Shown: positions 30,463 to 39,000, numbered from the stretch's first letter. The stretch is 62,705 bases of DNA from Bacteroidales bacterium (GCA_029218425.1 JAQXRH010000055.1:1-62705), one strand, 5' to 3'. Notes: a model not told the origin generated them from the sequence alone. Made by a program: numbers and translations.

Positions 30463-30748
30463 ATATCGTAAAATTTTATATTCTTAATCGTTCACTTAAA
30501 GTATATTTGTTGCCATGAAAGGCTGCCAAGCCTCCGACAAGGCATAGATAACTGCAAAGATAGCAAATCTAACCGATAAAAGCAACCTACTTTGCCATTT
30601 TGCTTCATTTTGCCATGGATTTTTACCAATTTTGCGAGCACCGTTGGCGGTAGTTTGCCCTGCACCATATATTGGCGAGAGGACGGAACGCTGGAGGTAG
30701 CTCAGGTCGTGGTTTACGCCGGTTTTGTTAAGTCAGTAGGCATAAGAA
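30463..30748. other. Intergenic region before lysS
   Basis: It holds the minus-strand -7 element CAAAGATA at 30555-30562 (TATCTTTG on the minus strand), giving lysS a leader of about 85 nt. Nothing else recognisable was seen. Confidence 0.55.
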
Positions 30749-30787
30749 ATGCCATTGCAGTGGCGTAATGACGCTATGCAATGGCAT
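30749..30787 (-). terminator. Hairpin downstream of upp
   Basis: ATGCCATTGCA (30749-30759) pairs perfectly with TGCAATGGCAT (30777-30787), with further GCGT/ACGC pairing inside. The minus-strand tail TTTCTTAT is a weak U-tract. It is a likely terminator of upp. Confidence 0.6.
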
Positions 30788-30827
30788 GATGAGCTATAAT
30801 TGTGGCGACGGGATTGCCCCGTAGGGT

Positions 30828-31481
30828 TTACTCTTTGACACCGTAGGCGAGGTCGCCGGCGTCGCCTAAGCCGGGCACAATGTAGGAATGGTCGTTGATA
30901 TGCTCGTCGACGGCGCCTACCCATATCGTGGTGCGGTCGGCTGGAAATGTTTTGGTAATATAGTCGATAGCTTTTTGGGAGGCTATCACTGAGGCGACGT
31001 GGATGTGGCGCGGGCTGCCTTTGGTGAGCAAAGCTCTGTAACTCAGTTCCATACTTGCTCCTGTGGCAAGCATCGGGTCGGCTATAACTACTATTTTATC
31101 CTCAAGATTGGGCGATGCCAAATATTCAATGCACACGTCGAAATTTTCCTTCTCCTTGTATTTGCGATAAGCCGAAACGAATGCGTTTTCGGCATCGTCG
31201 AAGTAGTTGAGAAATCCATGGTGGAAAGGCACGCCGGCACGGAATATTGTTGCAAGCACTACGGGGTCGGCGATACGATGGCATTTTGACACTCCCAATG
31301 GTGTGGTCACTTCCACCTCATTGTAGGTGAGGGTGCGAGATATTTCGTAAGCCATAATTTCGCCGATACGTTCGAGATTGCGGCGGAAACGCAGGCGGTC
31401 GTTCTGCACGTCGACATTGCGCAGTTCCGACATGTATTGGCTTATAAGCGAATTACTTTTGTCAAAATTTATTACTTCCAT
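30828..31481 (-). CDS. upp: Uracil phosphoribosyltransferase
   Basis: 217 residues. It salvages uracil with PRPP to UMP. The family signatures are visible: the PRPP-binding loop VVIADPMLATGAS near residue 127, and the C-terminal uracil-binding segment HSYIVPGLGDAGDLAYG. The gene stands alone, with the hairpin at 30749-30787 behind it. A weak promoter-like CAAAATTA lies at 31526-31533. Confidence 0.96.
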   Translation of the reverse strand: MEVINFDKSNSLISQYMSELRNVDVQNDRLRFRRNLERIGEIMAYEISRTLTYNEVEVTTPLGVSKCHRIADPVVLATIFRAGVPFHHGFLNYFDDAENAFVSAYRKYKEKENFDVCIEYLASPNLEDKIVVIADPMLATGASMELSYRALLTKGSPRHIHVASVIASQKAIDYITKTFPADRTTIWVGAVDEHINDHSYIVPGLGDAGDLAYGVKE

Positions 31482-31591
31482 GGCAGTGAATGATTAGTTT
31501 GGTATATGTTGGAATGTCCGTAACACAAAATTATGCAAATAAGTTGATAGCGCAAAATGTCTAAACGAAAAAAATGAAAATCATAATCACC

Positions 31592-31634
31592 GCAATTAGC
31601 AGCAATTAGCAGCAAGATTAGCAGCAAAGTTAGC
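31592..31634 (+). repeat. Short tandem repeat of TTAGCAGCAA-like units
   Basis: About four imperfect units built on ATTAGCAGCA follow one another upstream of upp. No coding function is apparent; it may be a simple replication-slippage repeat. Confidence 0.6.
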
Positions 31635-31788
31635 ATTAAAAATGCATGATTTTTCAAAAATTAATTTTTACAGCTAACAAAACTATTATTTAAAACAACT
31701 ATTTTGATTTACTATGTAATTCATTCAATATTCATCATTTCTAATTCAATTAGGGCCGTGAGGCCCGTGGCAGTGATTCTCATAGTCG

Positions 31789-32298
31789 AGGGCCGTGAGG
31801 CCCGATGTTGTTACTATCCCCGTCCGACCGGCGTCAGCCGGGAGGGCGGGGTTCATCACCACCCCGTGGCCGGAGCCCCGGAGAGGGCGACCATGTGATA
31901 TCGGTGCACTTCCGTCCGGTGGAATCCGACCCCTCCGCCTCGTCCTCCATCCGTCCCCATCGTCCCGCCAGGCGTCCGACAGGACGCCGATTTAGCAGTA
32001 ACCGGGTACACCGTAGCGCAGCGTAGGTGTGCCCGGATCTCTATACCATCAGGACAGAGGCGCCCTTAGGTCGCCGATTTACACCGCCCCAGATAGCTTA
32101 GTCCTGTGGTCGGACTTCAGTCCGACACCATCCACCTTGTCCATTTCTATCTCCTCATTCCTGTTATCCGCTCCGCCTCACCCATGTAGGGCCGTGAGGC
32201 CCGATGCTGTTACTATCCCCGTCCGACCGGCGTTAGCCGGGAGGGCGGGGTTCATCACCATCATGAGATAGGGAGCCCCGGAGAGGGCGACCATGTGC
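31789..32298. repeat. GC-rich repeat mosaic, two direct copies
   Basis: A roughly 110-bp segment starting AGGGCCGTGAGGCCCGATG occurs at 31789-31897 and again at 32188-32298. It contains GACCGGCGTYAGCCGG and ends GGAGCCCCGGAGAGGGCGAC. A partial third start lies at 31752. Between and after the copies are palindromic segments (CCGGGTACACC...GGTGTGCCCGG near 31998-32036, CCGGGGGT...ACCCCCGG near 32370-32399). Reading frames across it are by-products of GC content. Confidence 0.7.
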
Positions 32299-32587
32299 CA
32301 CCGGTAGGACATCCACCCGGATGGCGTCCGTAAGGACGAGAAGCGAGCCTCAGCGAAGCGTATGAGTAACCGGGGGTTGAGCGTCAGCGATACCCCCGGA
32401 TTTACCGGTACATAGCCTTGCGTCTTATAGACGCGCCCCGGTAACTATGATACACTTTAATGATGTTGGAGATTACAAAACTACGAGAGCCACGTTTTAT
32501 GACCATAGTTTCTACTTCCAAAAAGTGTAACATGTAACAACTTTTGGAAGTAGAAACTAAAATATGTAACACTTCACATGAGACATA
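32299..32587. other. Non-coding stretch with an 18-bp perfect palindrome
   Basis: No gene is supported. TAGTTTCTACTTCCAAAA (32506-32523) is the exact inverse of TTTTGGAAGTAGAAACTA (32542-32559), with an 18-base spacer containing TGTAACA twice. It could form a long hairpin or be a symmetrical protein-binding or recombination site. Confidence 0.65.
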
Positions 32588-32689
32588 ATGACACTTGTGC
32601 TCGTGGCTGTGCCGATGTATCTGATGTATGAAGCGAGCATAAAGGTCATCATGTCAATAGAGCGAAAGTGGGGAAAGACGGCTGCATAG
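32588..32689 (+). pseudogene. tatC: TatC C-terminal remnant, left copy
   Basis: 33 codons encode MTLVLVAVPMYLMYEASIKV... ending in a stop. This is the last membrane helix and the PLYLLYE-type C-terminus of the twin-arginine translocase subunit TatC. An in-frame TGA lies just upstream, and the first five membrane helices are absent. It parallels the longer remnant at 35732-35893 on the same strand. Confidence 0.65.
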
Positions 32690-32782
32690 AAATGTTAAAT
32701 CAGCCCCGTTAATACGTCAGTTGATAAATAACAGCTATCTATAATTAAACATTTTAAGCTGATTATAAGGAAGTTAAATATT

Positions 32783-32823
32783 AATTATGCAAATTTGCAA
32801 TGATACTGCAAATTTGCATAATT
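32783..32823. repeat. 17-bp perfect palindrome
   Basis: AATTATGCAAATTTGCA (32783-32799) is inverted at 32807-32823 with a 7-base spacer. It lies at the outer edge of the left inverted-repeat arm. Part of it (TTATGCAAATT) recurs near 35705-35715 at the edge of the right arm. Confidence 0.7.
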
Positions 32824-33308
32824 TTTTTTCTAAAGCTATTATCAACGGACGCCCAACTTTAACAGCTGTTTTTTAATTAACACATAAAGCATTGAAGATT
32901 AAATCATTGGTTTGTAATGATAAAAAATTTGAAATAATGTTATGTAAATTAAAAAAAACGGCATATCTTTGTACCGCAGACCGCATTGCAGAGGCCCGGT
33001 CACGGGATAGAAGCGGGCGGGATGCAAAATAAACATAAAAAGCGTTTACTCAACACTCTTTCTTGGCTTGTTGAAACCTGGAAAACTTCAATCTCAGTCA
33101 AGAATGTGGCAAGCAGTAGATGTCTTGTGGATATGTATATTCCACCGATGGCATGCGCTCACGCGCATGCTAATGGTTAATTATACATATATTGCGTGAG
33201 GCTTCTGCATTGCTTGCTCGTTCTACTGAGATGGGCAGTTCCAGGGCCTCAACAAGCGGGACGAGCAACAAGTACGGCTCTCACGCTTTTTTTTATAAAC
33301 CAATCTGA
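32811..33308 (+). repeat. Left arm of a 0.5-kb inverted repeat, with promoter
   Basis: This segment matches the reverse complement of 35211-35715. The match is close from AAGCTATTATCAA through GAAAACTTCAATCTCAGTCA (to about 33100), weaker in the middle, and close again at GGCTCTCACGC (33276 onward). It carries the -7 element TATCTTTG at 32964-32971, pointing inward to the island. No intact gene follows it. It appears to be an orphan copy of the upstream region of the lipoprotein gene at 34680-35162. Confidence 0.7.
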
Positions 33309-33743
33309 TGCCAATGATGTGAGCCCTGCGGCCTGAAAATAATGATGCCCGGTAAAGGTCGCACAATACGTTACATCTCATTTCAATCATTCACAAAACA
33401 GCAAAGGGGTCAGTTGCAAAAGTCGGTTGAATTGTTAAAAAGCTATCCGAGTGTGAAAATATTTTTAAGCGCATAGTTATGAGAATCGGGAAAGGGAATC
33501 TATGAAAAGATGCTTTTGGACAACAACTTATGTTGATAGAATTATGTCAAGCAATTAAACAGTTCATCCAGCCTCCACAAAACACCACAATTTAACAACC
33601 GCTTTTTTACATTGACCCCAGCAAAGCACCTGTCAACACGAAGTATTGACAGGTACTTTGTCAGACTGACATGCCCGGTCCATACGTGCGTCATAGATTA
33701 CCATATACCTTTAAACCTAACAATATATAGCAATGAAAAGAAT

Positions 33744-33794
33744 GTAATCCTCCTGACTAAGCCGACTTATATATGGCTTAGTCAGGAGGATTAC
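33744..33794. repeat. 20-bp perfect inverted repeat
   Basis: GTAATCCTCCTGACTAAGCC (33744-33763) is exactly inverted at 33775-33794 with an 11-base loop. No T-run follows on the + strand, so it is not a typical terminator; a transposon or recombination relic is possible. Confidence 0.6.
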
Positions 33795-33891
33795 GTCTGA
33801 ATGAAAAAAGGCAACTATACCTTATACTCCTACTGAAAAAAACTCCAATTGAAGTAATAGATAACTTAAAGAATTTTGAATATTAAAAAAT

Positions 33892-33927
33892 GGCGGTGTG
33901 TCAAAATCGAAATTTTGACACACCGCC
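33892..33927 (-). terminator. Terminator of the lipoprotein unit
   Basis: A perfect 16-bp stem, GGCGGTGTGTCAAAAT with ATTTTGACACACCGCC, lies about 170 bp past the stop of the 198-residue protein. It belongs to the family also found at 36010, 42871, 50814 and 52071. Confidence 0.75.
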
Positions 33928-34099
33928 TTGTATTTTCGACAAGATGGAGAAGCCGCTAACAAAATGGTTCAGATGGTAGGAGCCTGTGGATGAGAGTGAT
34001 GGGAGTTGACTGATGTCAATGACCGAACCAGCATACCGCAGGCGATGACCCGGATGGACCATTATGATACACCCTCATTTTCTTGTCTGATTTTAAAGT

Positions 34100-34696
34100 T
34101 TACCATTCGTCCATCACGGGAGCCGGGGTAAACGCTCTCAATTTTTCAGATACTGATTTGAGCACTATGTTGGCTTTCTCTGTCAAGGCCTTGAACGCTT
34201 TTTTATACCTGCCGTTATCTTTAGCATCGGCAAACGGAGCTACGCTACTGATTGCCACATCCATAGATTCCTTATTGGAAGTATCCGATAACGTCAGTAC
34301 GTTATAGTTGGTAAAAATCAACTGAACGCGTACTTTATTGTCTTTTGCATCAAGGCGCAGAAAATAATCGGTACTGAAGACCTCACTTTTTACCATTCCG
34401 TTATCAGTATAAAAGGAGTTGAGATGGCCTTTGCCGTAAGCAATCCCTTTATCTGCGAAATGCTCTATTTCCTTATATTTCGTCGTCTTGTACTCATTCT
34501 CAAGATATTTGAGAGATGCCTCCAATCCCTCCGTTGCGTTTAAGGGGAGATTTTCTATAACATAAGTAAAGACCACATTCCCTTTTTGATCTGTTTTGGC
34601 ATCCTCAAATTTCAGCTCATCGCAAAAAGCCAAGGGCGCCATCAACATGATGAAAAGAGCGGTAAGAATACCTTTGAGATTAGAAAATGAGGCCAT
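34100..34696 (-). CDS. Hypothetical exported protein, possibly DUF4468-like
   Basis: 198 residues. The N-terminal segment ILTALFIMLMAPLAFC is a signal peptide. The remainder, with DYFLRLDAKDNKVRVQLIF, suggests a compact alpha/beta domain reminiscent of DUF4468 proteins of Bacteroidetes; this is a resemblance only. It starts inside the end of the lipoprotein gene (17-bp overlap), so the two are translationally coupled and probably act together in the envelope. The protein ends in a proline-rich tail. Confidence 0.65.
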   Translation of the reverse strand: MASFSNLKGILTALFIMLMAPLAFCDELKFEDAKTDQKGNVVFTYVIENLPLNATEGLEASLKYLENEYKTTKYKEIEHFADKGIAYGKGHLNSFYTDNGMVKSEVFSTDYFLRLDAKDNKVRVQLIFTNYNVLTLSDTSNKESMDVAISSVAPFADAKDNGRYKKAFKALTEKANIVLKSVSEKLRAFTPAPVMDEW

Positions 34697-35162
34697 TACT
34701 TCCGAAGTTTTCTACAGTGTTAGTGTTCATTGCAGGACCTTCCACGAAGCCTTTGATATTAGCGCCCCATCCGGTTGCCTTGACTACCGTTTTCTTGTAG
34801 ATGCCGAAGAAATATGATTTAGACTGTGTCTCAAACTGAGGTTCAAGGATAAGATCGACATCAGCCGACTGTTTTGCTCGGAACAATGCAACGTTTTCAG
34901 TGCTGCTGAGTCCGCGATAACGGTTGTTGGCTTTGATTTCTTTTCCGCCATTGGGGGTGTGCTTGAATATCCAGAGTATACGGGTACTAGATGCTGTCCC
35001 TTGTATTTTCTTTATACCATCATAGTCTATATCGGCTTTCACGTTGGTTGTTATATTGTTACCACCGATAGCCATTACAGGAGCTGTCTGTTTTACTGAT
35101 GAGCAACTTGCCATACCCAAAATTACTACACACACCATCAAAAATTGAAAAATTTTTTTCAT
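34680..35162 (-). CDS. Small lipoprotein of unknown function
   Basis: 160 residues with a lipoprotein signal: a hydrophobic stretch and the lipobox GMASC at residues 16-20. The mature part is polar and has no recognised domain. It is expressed from the right inverted-repeat arm: the -7 element at 35549-35556 points at it and gives a leader of nearly 390 nt, unusually long. The downstream exported protein overlaps its 3' end. The pair sits inside a degenerate island and looks like a horizontally acquired or relict unit. Confidence 0.7.
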   Translation of the reverse strand: MKKIFQFLMVCVVILGMASCSSVKQTAPVMAIGGNNITTNVKADIDYDGIKKIQGTASSTRILWIFKHTPNGGKEIKANNRYRGLSSTENVALFRAKQSADVDLILEPQFETQSKSYFFGIYKKTVVKATGWGANIKGFVEGPAMNTNTVENFGSNGLIF

Positions 35163-35210
35163 AGTTATAAGAATTAAATGTTAGCCTCCGGACTCCCGCT
35201 TCAGCATAAA

Positions 35211-35715
35211 AAGATTAGTTTATTAGTAAAAAAGCGTGAGAGCCAAAACTTTTCAGCCCGTTCAACTTAATTTTGACCATGTTAAATCCAATCATAGTGG
35301 GGAATGAACAGAGCAGAGGCTTCATGCAGTATAAGCTTTTACCCTATCATATATTCACATACCTGACATGATAAATAAACCATATCCGCCTAAGTCGTCT
35401 TTATCTATCCTATTCCTGACTGAGATTGAAGTTTTCCAGGTTTCAACAAGCCAAGAATGAGCGTCGAGTAAACGCTTTTATTATGTTCATTTTACATCCC
35501 GCCCGCTTCTATCCCAAAGATTGGGACTCTGCAATGCGGTCTGCGTAGCAAAGATAAGCCGTTTTTTTAATTTACACAACATTATTTCAATTTTTTTATC
35601 ATTACCCATCCCCCCCTCGACGTTTTAATCTTCAATGTTTTGTGTATCAATGTAAAAAAATCGGGTATTAATGTTGGGCGTCCTTGATAATAGCTTTATA
35701 TAAATTATGCAAATT
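35211..35715 (-). repeat. Right arm of the 0.5-kb inverted repeat, with promoter
   Basis: It is the inverse copy of 32811-33308. It contains CAAAGATA at 35549-35556 (TATCTTTG on the minus strand) and the leader of the lipoprotein gene. Its outer 316 bp (35415-35730) are bounded by the perfect 13-bp inverted ends CCTGACTGAGATT and AATCTCAGTCAGG, like a miniature inverted-repeat element. Confidence 0.7.
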
Positions 35716-35731
35716 CTAATCTCAGTCAGGG

Positions 35732-35893
35732 ATGAAGCAACGTCGGCGATATGCATTTCTGATAATATGCTTGGTGGCAGCCATCATCACGCCGCCCGAT
35801 GTAATGACATTGGTACTTGTGGCGGTGCCGCTGTATCTGATGTATGAAGCGAGCATAAAGGTAATAAAGAGAGTAGAACGGAAAGCAGCATAG
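35732..35893 (+). pseudogene. tatC: TatC C-terminal remnant, right copy
   Basis: 53 codons from ATG read MKQRRRYAFLIICLVAAIIT, then PPDVMTLVLVAVPLYLMYEA and a basic tail. This matches the last third of TatC: the RRYA loop, helix five, the ITPPD turn and helix six. The rest of tatC is missing; the sequence upstream is the inverted-repeat arm, and TAA lies in frame five codons before the ATG. Whether the peptide is made is unknown. Confidence 0.7.
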
Positions 35894-36009
35894 TGTGGGG
35901 GTATCATGCACCGACCGACACGGGATATAAGGGTATATCATAATGGTACACAGTCTTTTAGTATCCGGGACATTCTGATAGCATACTCTTCATACGGGCG
36001 AAAACAGAA

Positions 36010-36045
36010 GGCGGTGTATCAAAATCGGATTTTTGATACACCGCC
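36010..36045. terminator. Terminator of korB (bidirectional)
   Basis: A perfect 15-bp stem, GGCGGTGTATCAAAA with TTTTGATACACCGCC, has a 6-base loop and T-rich flanks. It lies 50 bp beyond the korB stop. Apart from the remnant of tatC and this hairpin, 35894-36094 holds nothing notable. Confidence 0.8.
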
Positions 36046-36094
36046 TTGTATAATCAGCGTCACGGTGGGCGCCGTTAGAGGGTTGACGTGGGGA

Positions 36095-37108
36095 TTATTT
36101 TACTTCCCAGGTTTCGCCTGCAAGAATCATAGCGCGGAGGCTGTCAAATCCTTTTTTGGCGCGTACTTCGTCAACCTGGCGTGACACTTCCTCGTTGTAG
36201 ACGGGAGCGTCGACGTCGCGTATCACACCGATAGCGAGAGGCAGATCAGTTCCGTCCATCATGGCAAGCTGCTGGTGGAGGAAGTTGCTTTGGCAGTGGG
36301 CGTCGTGGACGAGGACATCGTCGATGGTGTAGCCATCCTCACCAATGGTGACGGCTTTGAGGAGAAAACCGTCGCGCACGAGACCTTTGTTTTTTTCTTT
36401 GCCGAAGATCATCTTTTCGCCGTGGACGAGGTGGATGGTGCGGTCGGCGCGGTATTCGCGGTCGGTGATGTGGTTGTGGATGCCGTTGTTGAATATGACG
36501 CAGTTTTGGAGTATTTCACACACCGAAGTGCCGCGGTGTCGAGCGGCGGCTACGAGGACTTCCTGAGAGGTCTGCAACTCGACGTCGATAGAACGGGCGA
36601 AGAAGTTGCCGCGGGCGCCGAATACGAGTTCGGCGGGGACGAATGGGTCCTCGGTAGTGCCGTAAGGCGATGATTTAGAGACGAAACCGCGGTCGGAGGT
36701 AGGGGAGTACTGCCCTTTTGTGAGACCGTAGATTTTGTTGTTGAAGAGGATGATGTTGATGTCGATGTTGCGACGTACGGCGTGGATGAAGTGGTTGCCA
36801 CCTATGGCGAGGCCGTCGCCGTCGCCGGAAATTTGCCATACGGTCATTTCGGGGTTGGCCACTTTGAATCCGGTGGCTATGGCAGCAGCTCGGCCGTGGA
36901 TGGTGTGGAAGCCGTAGGTGTTCATGTAGTAGGGGAGACGTGATGAGCAACCTATGCCGGAAATGACGGCAGTCATAGCCGGGTCAACGCCTACGGTAGC
37001 CATAGCCTTATGGAGGGAGTTGAGGATGGCGTGGTCGCCACATCCGGGGCACCAGCGTACGGGAGAGGCGTTTTTAAAATCGGCGGCTGTATATGTTTTG
37101 TTTTCCAT
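36095..37108 (-). CDS. korB: 2-oxoglutarate (2-oxoacid):ferredoxin oxidoreductase, beta subunit
   Basis: 337 residues. It binds thiamine pyrophosphate and a [4Fe-4S] cluster: WCPGCGDHAIL near residue 18 supplies cluster cysteines, and SGDGDGLAIGGNHF near 95 with NNKIYGLTKGQYSPT is the TPP/Mg site. With KorA it interconverts 2-oxoacids and acyl-CoA + CO2 using ferredoxin. The gene follows korA by 6 bp. 2-oxoglutarate is the likeliest substrate from the domain layout, but pyruvate-type activity cannot be excluded. Confidence 0.92.
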   Translation of the reverse strand: MENKTYTAADFKNASPVRWCPGCGDHAILNSLHKAMATVGVDPAMTAVISGIGCSSRLPYYMNTYGFHTIHGRAAAIATGFKVANPEMTVWQISGDGDGLAIGGNHFIHAVRRNIDINIILFNNKIYGLTKGQYSPTSDRGFVSKSSPYGTTEDPFVPAELVFGARGNFFARSIDVELQTSQEVLVAAARHRGTSVCEILQNCVIFNNGIHNHITDREYRADRTIHLVHGEKMIFGKEKNKGLVRDGFLLKAVTIGEDGYTIDDVLVHDAHCQSNFLHQQLAMMDGTDLPLAIGVIRDVDAPVYNEEVSRQVDEVRAKKGFDSLRAMILAGETWEVK

Positions 37109-37114
37109 AATTGC

Positions 37115-38956
37115 TTATTTGTTGATTATGTTGTTGACACCATTGACTATTTCGCTAACGAGGAAGGGTTGTCCCTGTATCTTGTTGATACGGTGTATTT
37201 CGACGTTGGGGAAGCGAGCTTGTAGGAAGTCGGCAAACTGACCGCAGTTGAGCTCGGCGACGATGACACGGCGATAGCGGCCTATGATGTCGGCGGTGTT
37301 GGCGGGCAGCGGGTTGATGTAACGGAAGTGGGCGAAGGCAACGGGAGTGCCGGCGGCGTTGAGTTCGGCGGTTGCGGTCGTGAGATGTCCGTATGTGCCG
37401 CCCCATCCTATGATAAGGGTGTCGGCGTCGGGGTTTCCAGCAACTTCGAGAGCCGGGATGTCATTGGCGATGCGAGCCACCTTTTCACGGCGCAGTAGCA
37501 CCATTTTCTCGTGGTTGACGGGGTCGGTGGAAATAGCGCCGGTGTTGGCATCTTTTTCAAGGCCACCGATGCGGTGGGCGAGGCCCGGAGTGCCGGGGAT
37601 GGCCCAGTAGCGCGAGAGCGTTTCGTCGTCGCGAAGATAGGGGGTCCAGCTGTCGCGAAGGTTTTCAGGAACGAATCGCGGATGTATTTCGGGATATTCG
37701 TCGGCGTCGGGGATGCGCCAAGCCGATGAGCCGTTGCCTATGAATGCGTCGCTGAGCAGGATGACGGGGGTCATGTGCTCGATAGCGATGCGCGCTGCTT
37801 CAAAAGCCATCGTGAAGCAGTCGGTGGGGGTGGCGGGAGCTACGACGCATATTGGTGATTCGCCGTTGCGGCCGTAGAGCGCTTGCAACAGGTCGGTTTG
37901 CTCCGTTTTGGTCGGAAGTCCGGTAGAAGGGCCGCCGCGTTGCACGTCGATGATGACGAGAGGGAGCTCGGCGATTACAGCCAGGCCGATGCCTTCGCTT
38001 TTGAGGGCGAGGCCTGGGCCTGAAGTAGAAGTGACGGCGAGGTTTCCGGCGAACGAAGCGCCGATGGCCGAGCATACGCCGGCAATTTCGTCTTCCATCT
38101 GGCAGGCCTTTACTCCGAGGTCTTTACGCTTGGCGAGCTCGTGGAGTATGTCGGTAGCCGGAGTGATAGGGTAGGACCCGAGGAAAAGCGGACGACGCGA
38201 CTTCTCCGAGGCCATGATAAGACCCCACGCAGTGGCAGTATTGCCGTTGAGGTCGGTATAGGTGCCGGGGCGTGCTTCGTCGCTTTCGATGCGGTAGGTC
38301 GATACCGACGCGTGGATATTGTGACCGTAGTCGTAGCCGGCTTGGATTACTTTGGCGTTGGCTTCGTAGATTGCGGGCTTCTTAGCAAATTTGTTCTTGA
38401 GCATGCGAAGGGCAGCTTCGAGCGGACGGTCGAAGAGCCAGCAAACGAGGCCGAGGGCGAATATGTTGCGACACTTGAGGATGGACTTGTTGTCCATGCC
38501 GGAGTCGGCGAGAGCGGCTTTTGTCATAGAGGTGACGGGCACTTCTACGATTTGGGCCGAGATGTTGAGTTCTTTATAAGGGTCGTCGGTTGAGAAAAGA
38601 GCTTTTTCCAGAGCTTCTTTTTTGAAGGAGTCTATGTCGACGATGATGACGCCGCCCTGTTTGAGGAATTTCACATTCTGTTTCAAGGCAGCGGGGTTCA
38701 TAGCGATGAGCACGTCGCAGGCGTCGCCCGGGGTGTGTACGCCGGAGCCTACGCTAACTTGGAAGCCGGATACGCCGCTAAGCGAACCTTGCGGAGCGCG
38801 AATTTCAGCGGGGTAGTCGGGGAAAGTGGAAACGGAGTTTCCCAATCCGGCCGATACGTTGGTGAAGATGTTGCCGGCGAGCTGCATACCATCGCCGGAG
38901 TCACCCGAAAAGCGGACTACCACTTTGTCGAGGGTTTTCACTTTTGGATTTTCCAT
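37115..38956 (-). CDS. korA: 2-oxoglutarate (2-oxoacid):ferredoxin oxidoreductase, alpha subunit
   Basis: About 613 residues from the ATG at 38956 (MENPKVKT). The frame stays open to 39313, but a promoter element lies inside that extension at 38993-39000. The N-terminus is the gamma-like domain (FSGDSGDGMQLAGNIF near residue 15) fused to the alpha domain, with SYPITPATDILHEL near 255 and the TPP-proximal ITSTSGPG-like TSTSGPGLALKSEG near 300. This gamma-alpha fusion is standard for KorA in Bacteroidetes. It is the first gene of the korA-korB unit. Confidence 0.94.
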   Translation of the reverse strand: MENPKVKTLDKVVVRFSGDSGDGMQLAGNIFTNVSAGLGNSVSTFPDYPAEIRAPQGSLSGVSGFQVSVGSGVHTPGDACDVLIAMNPAALKQNVKFLKQGGVIIVDIDSFKKEALEKALFSTDDPYKELNISAQIVEVPVTSMTKAALADSGMDNKSILKCRNIFALGLVCWLFDRPLEAALRMLKNKFAKKPAIYEANAKVIQAGYDYGHNIHASVSTYRIESDEARPGTYTDLNGNTATAWGLIMASEKSRRPLFLGSYPITPATDILHELAKRKDLGVKACQMEDEIAGVCSAIGASFAGNLAVTSTSGPGLALKSEGIGLAVIAELPLVIIDVQRGGPSTGLPTKTEQTDLLQALYGRNGESPICVVAPATPTDCFTMAFEAARIAIEHMTPVILLSDAFIGNGSSAWRIPDADEYPEIHPRFVPENLRDSWTPYLRDDETLSRYWAIPGTPGLAHRIGGLEKDANTGAISTDPVNHEKMVLLRREKVARIANDIPALEVAGNPDADTLIIGWGGTYGHLTTATAELNAAGTPVAFAHFRYINPLPANTADIIGRYRRVIVAELNCGQFADFLQARFPNVEIHRINKIQGQPFLVSEIVNGVNNIINK

Positions 38957-38992
38957 TTGCAATCTGATAACAAATTTTACACTTACGATGCG

Positions 38993-39000
38993 CAAAGGTA
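38993..39000 (-). promoter_or_regulatory. -7 promoter element of korAB
   Basis: CAAAGGTA reads TACCTTTG on the minus strand, 37 bp ahead of the korA ATG. It supports the choice of the ATG at 38956. Confidence 0.65.

Larger units (their letters stand above)
33309..34099. other. Non-coding stretch with several hairpins
   Basis: About 790 bp without a supportable gene. Hairpins occur at 33628-33654 (ACCTGTCAA/TTGACAGGT), 33744-33794 (20-bp perfect stem) and 33892-33927 (16-bp stem of the recurrent terminator family). A partial copy of the dispersed GCAAAAGTCGGTT element is at 33416-33428. Confidence 0.6.

Noticed and set aside
31592-31634. CRISPR-like repeats
   Set aside because: The units are about 10-13 bp, directly adjacent, and there are no spacers or cas genes in the window.
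31704-32271. Several + strand frames of 60-80 codons in the GC-rich repeat mosaic
   Set aside because: They follow repeated DNA, have arginine/proline/serine-rich random composition and no start context.
32986-33180. A 64-codon frame within the left inverted-repeat arm
   Set aside because: The matching right arm has an early stop (ATG followed by TAA) at the corresponding place, so the frame is not conserved.
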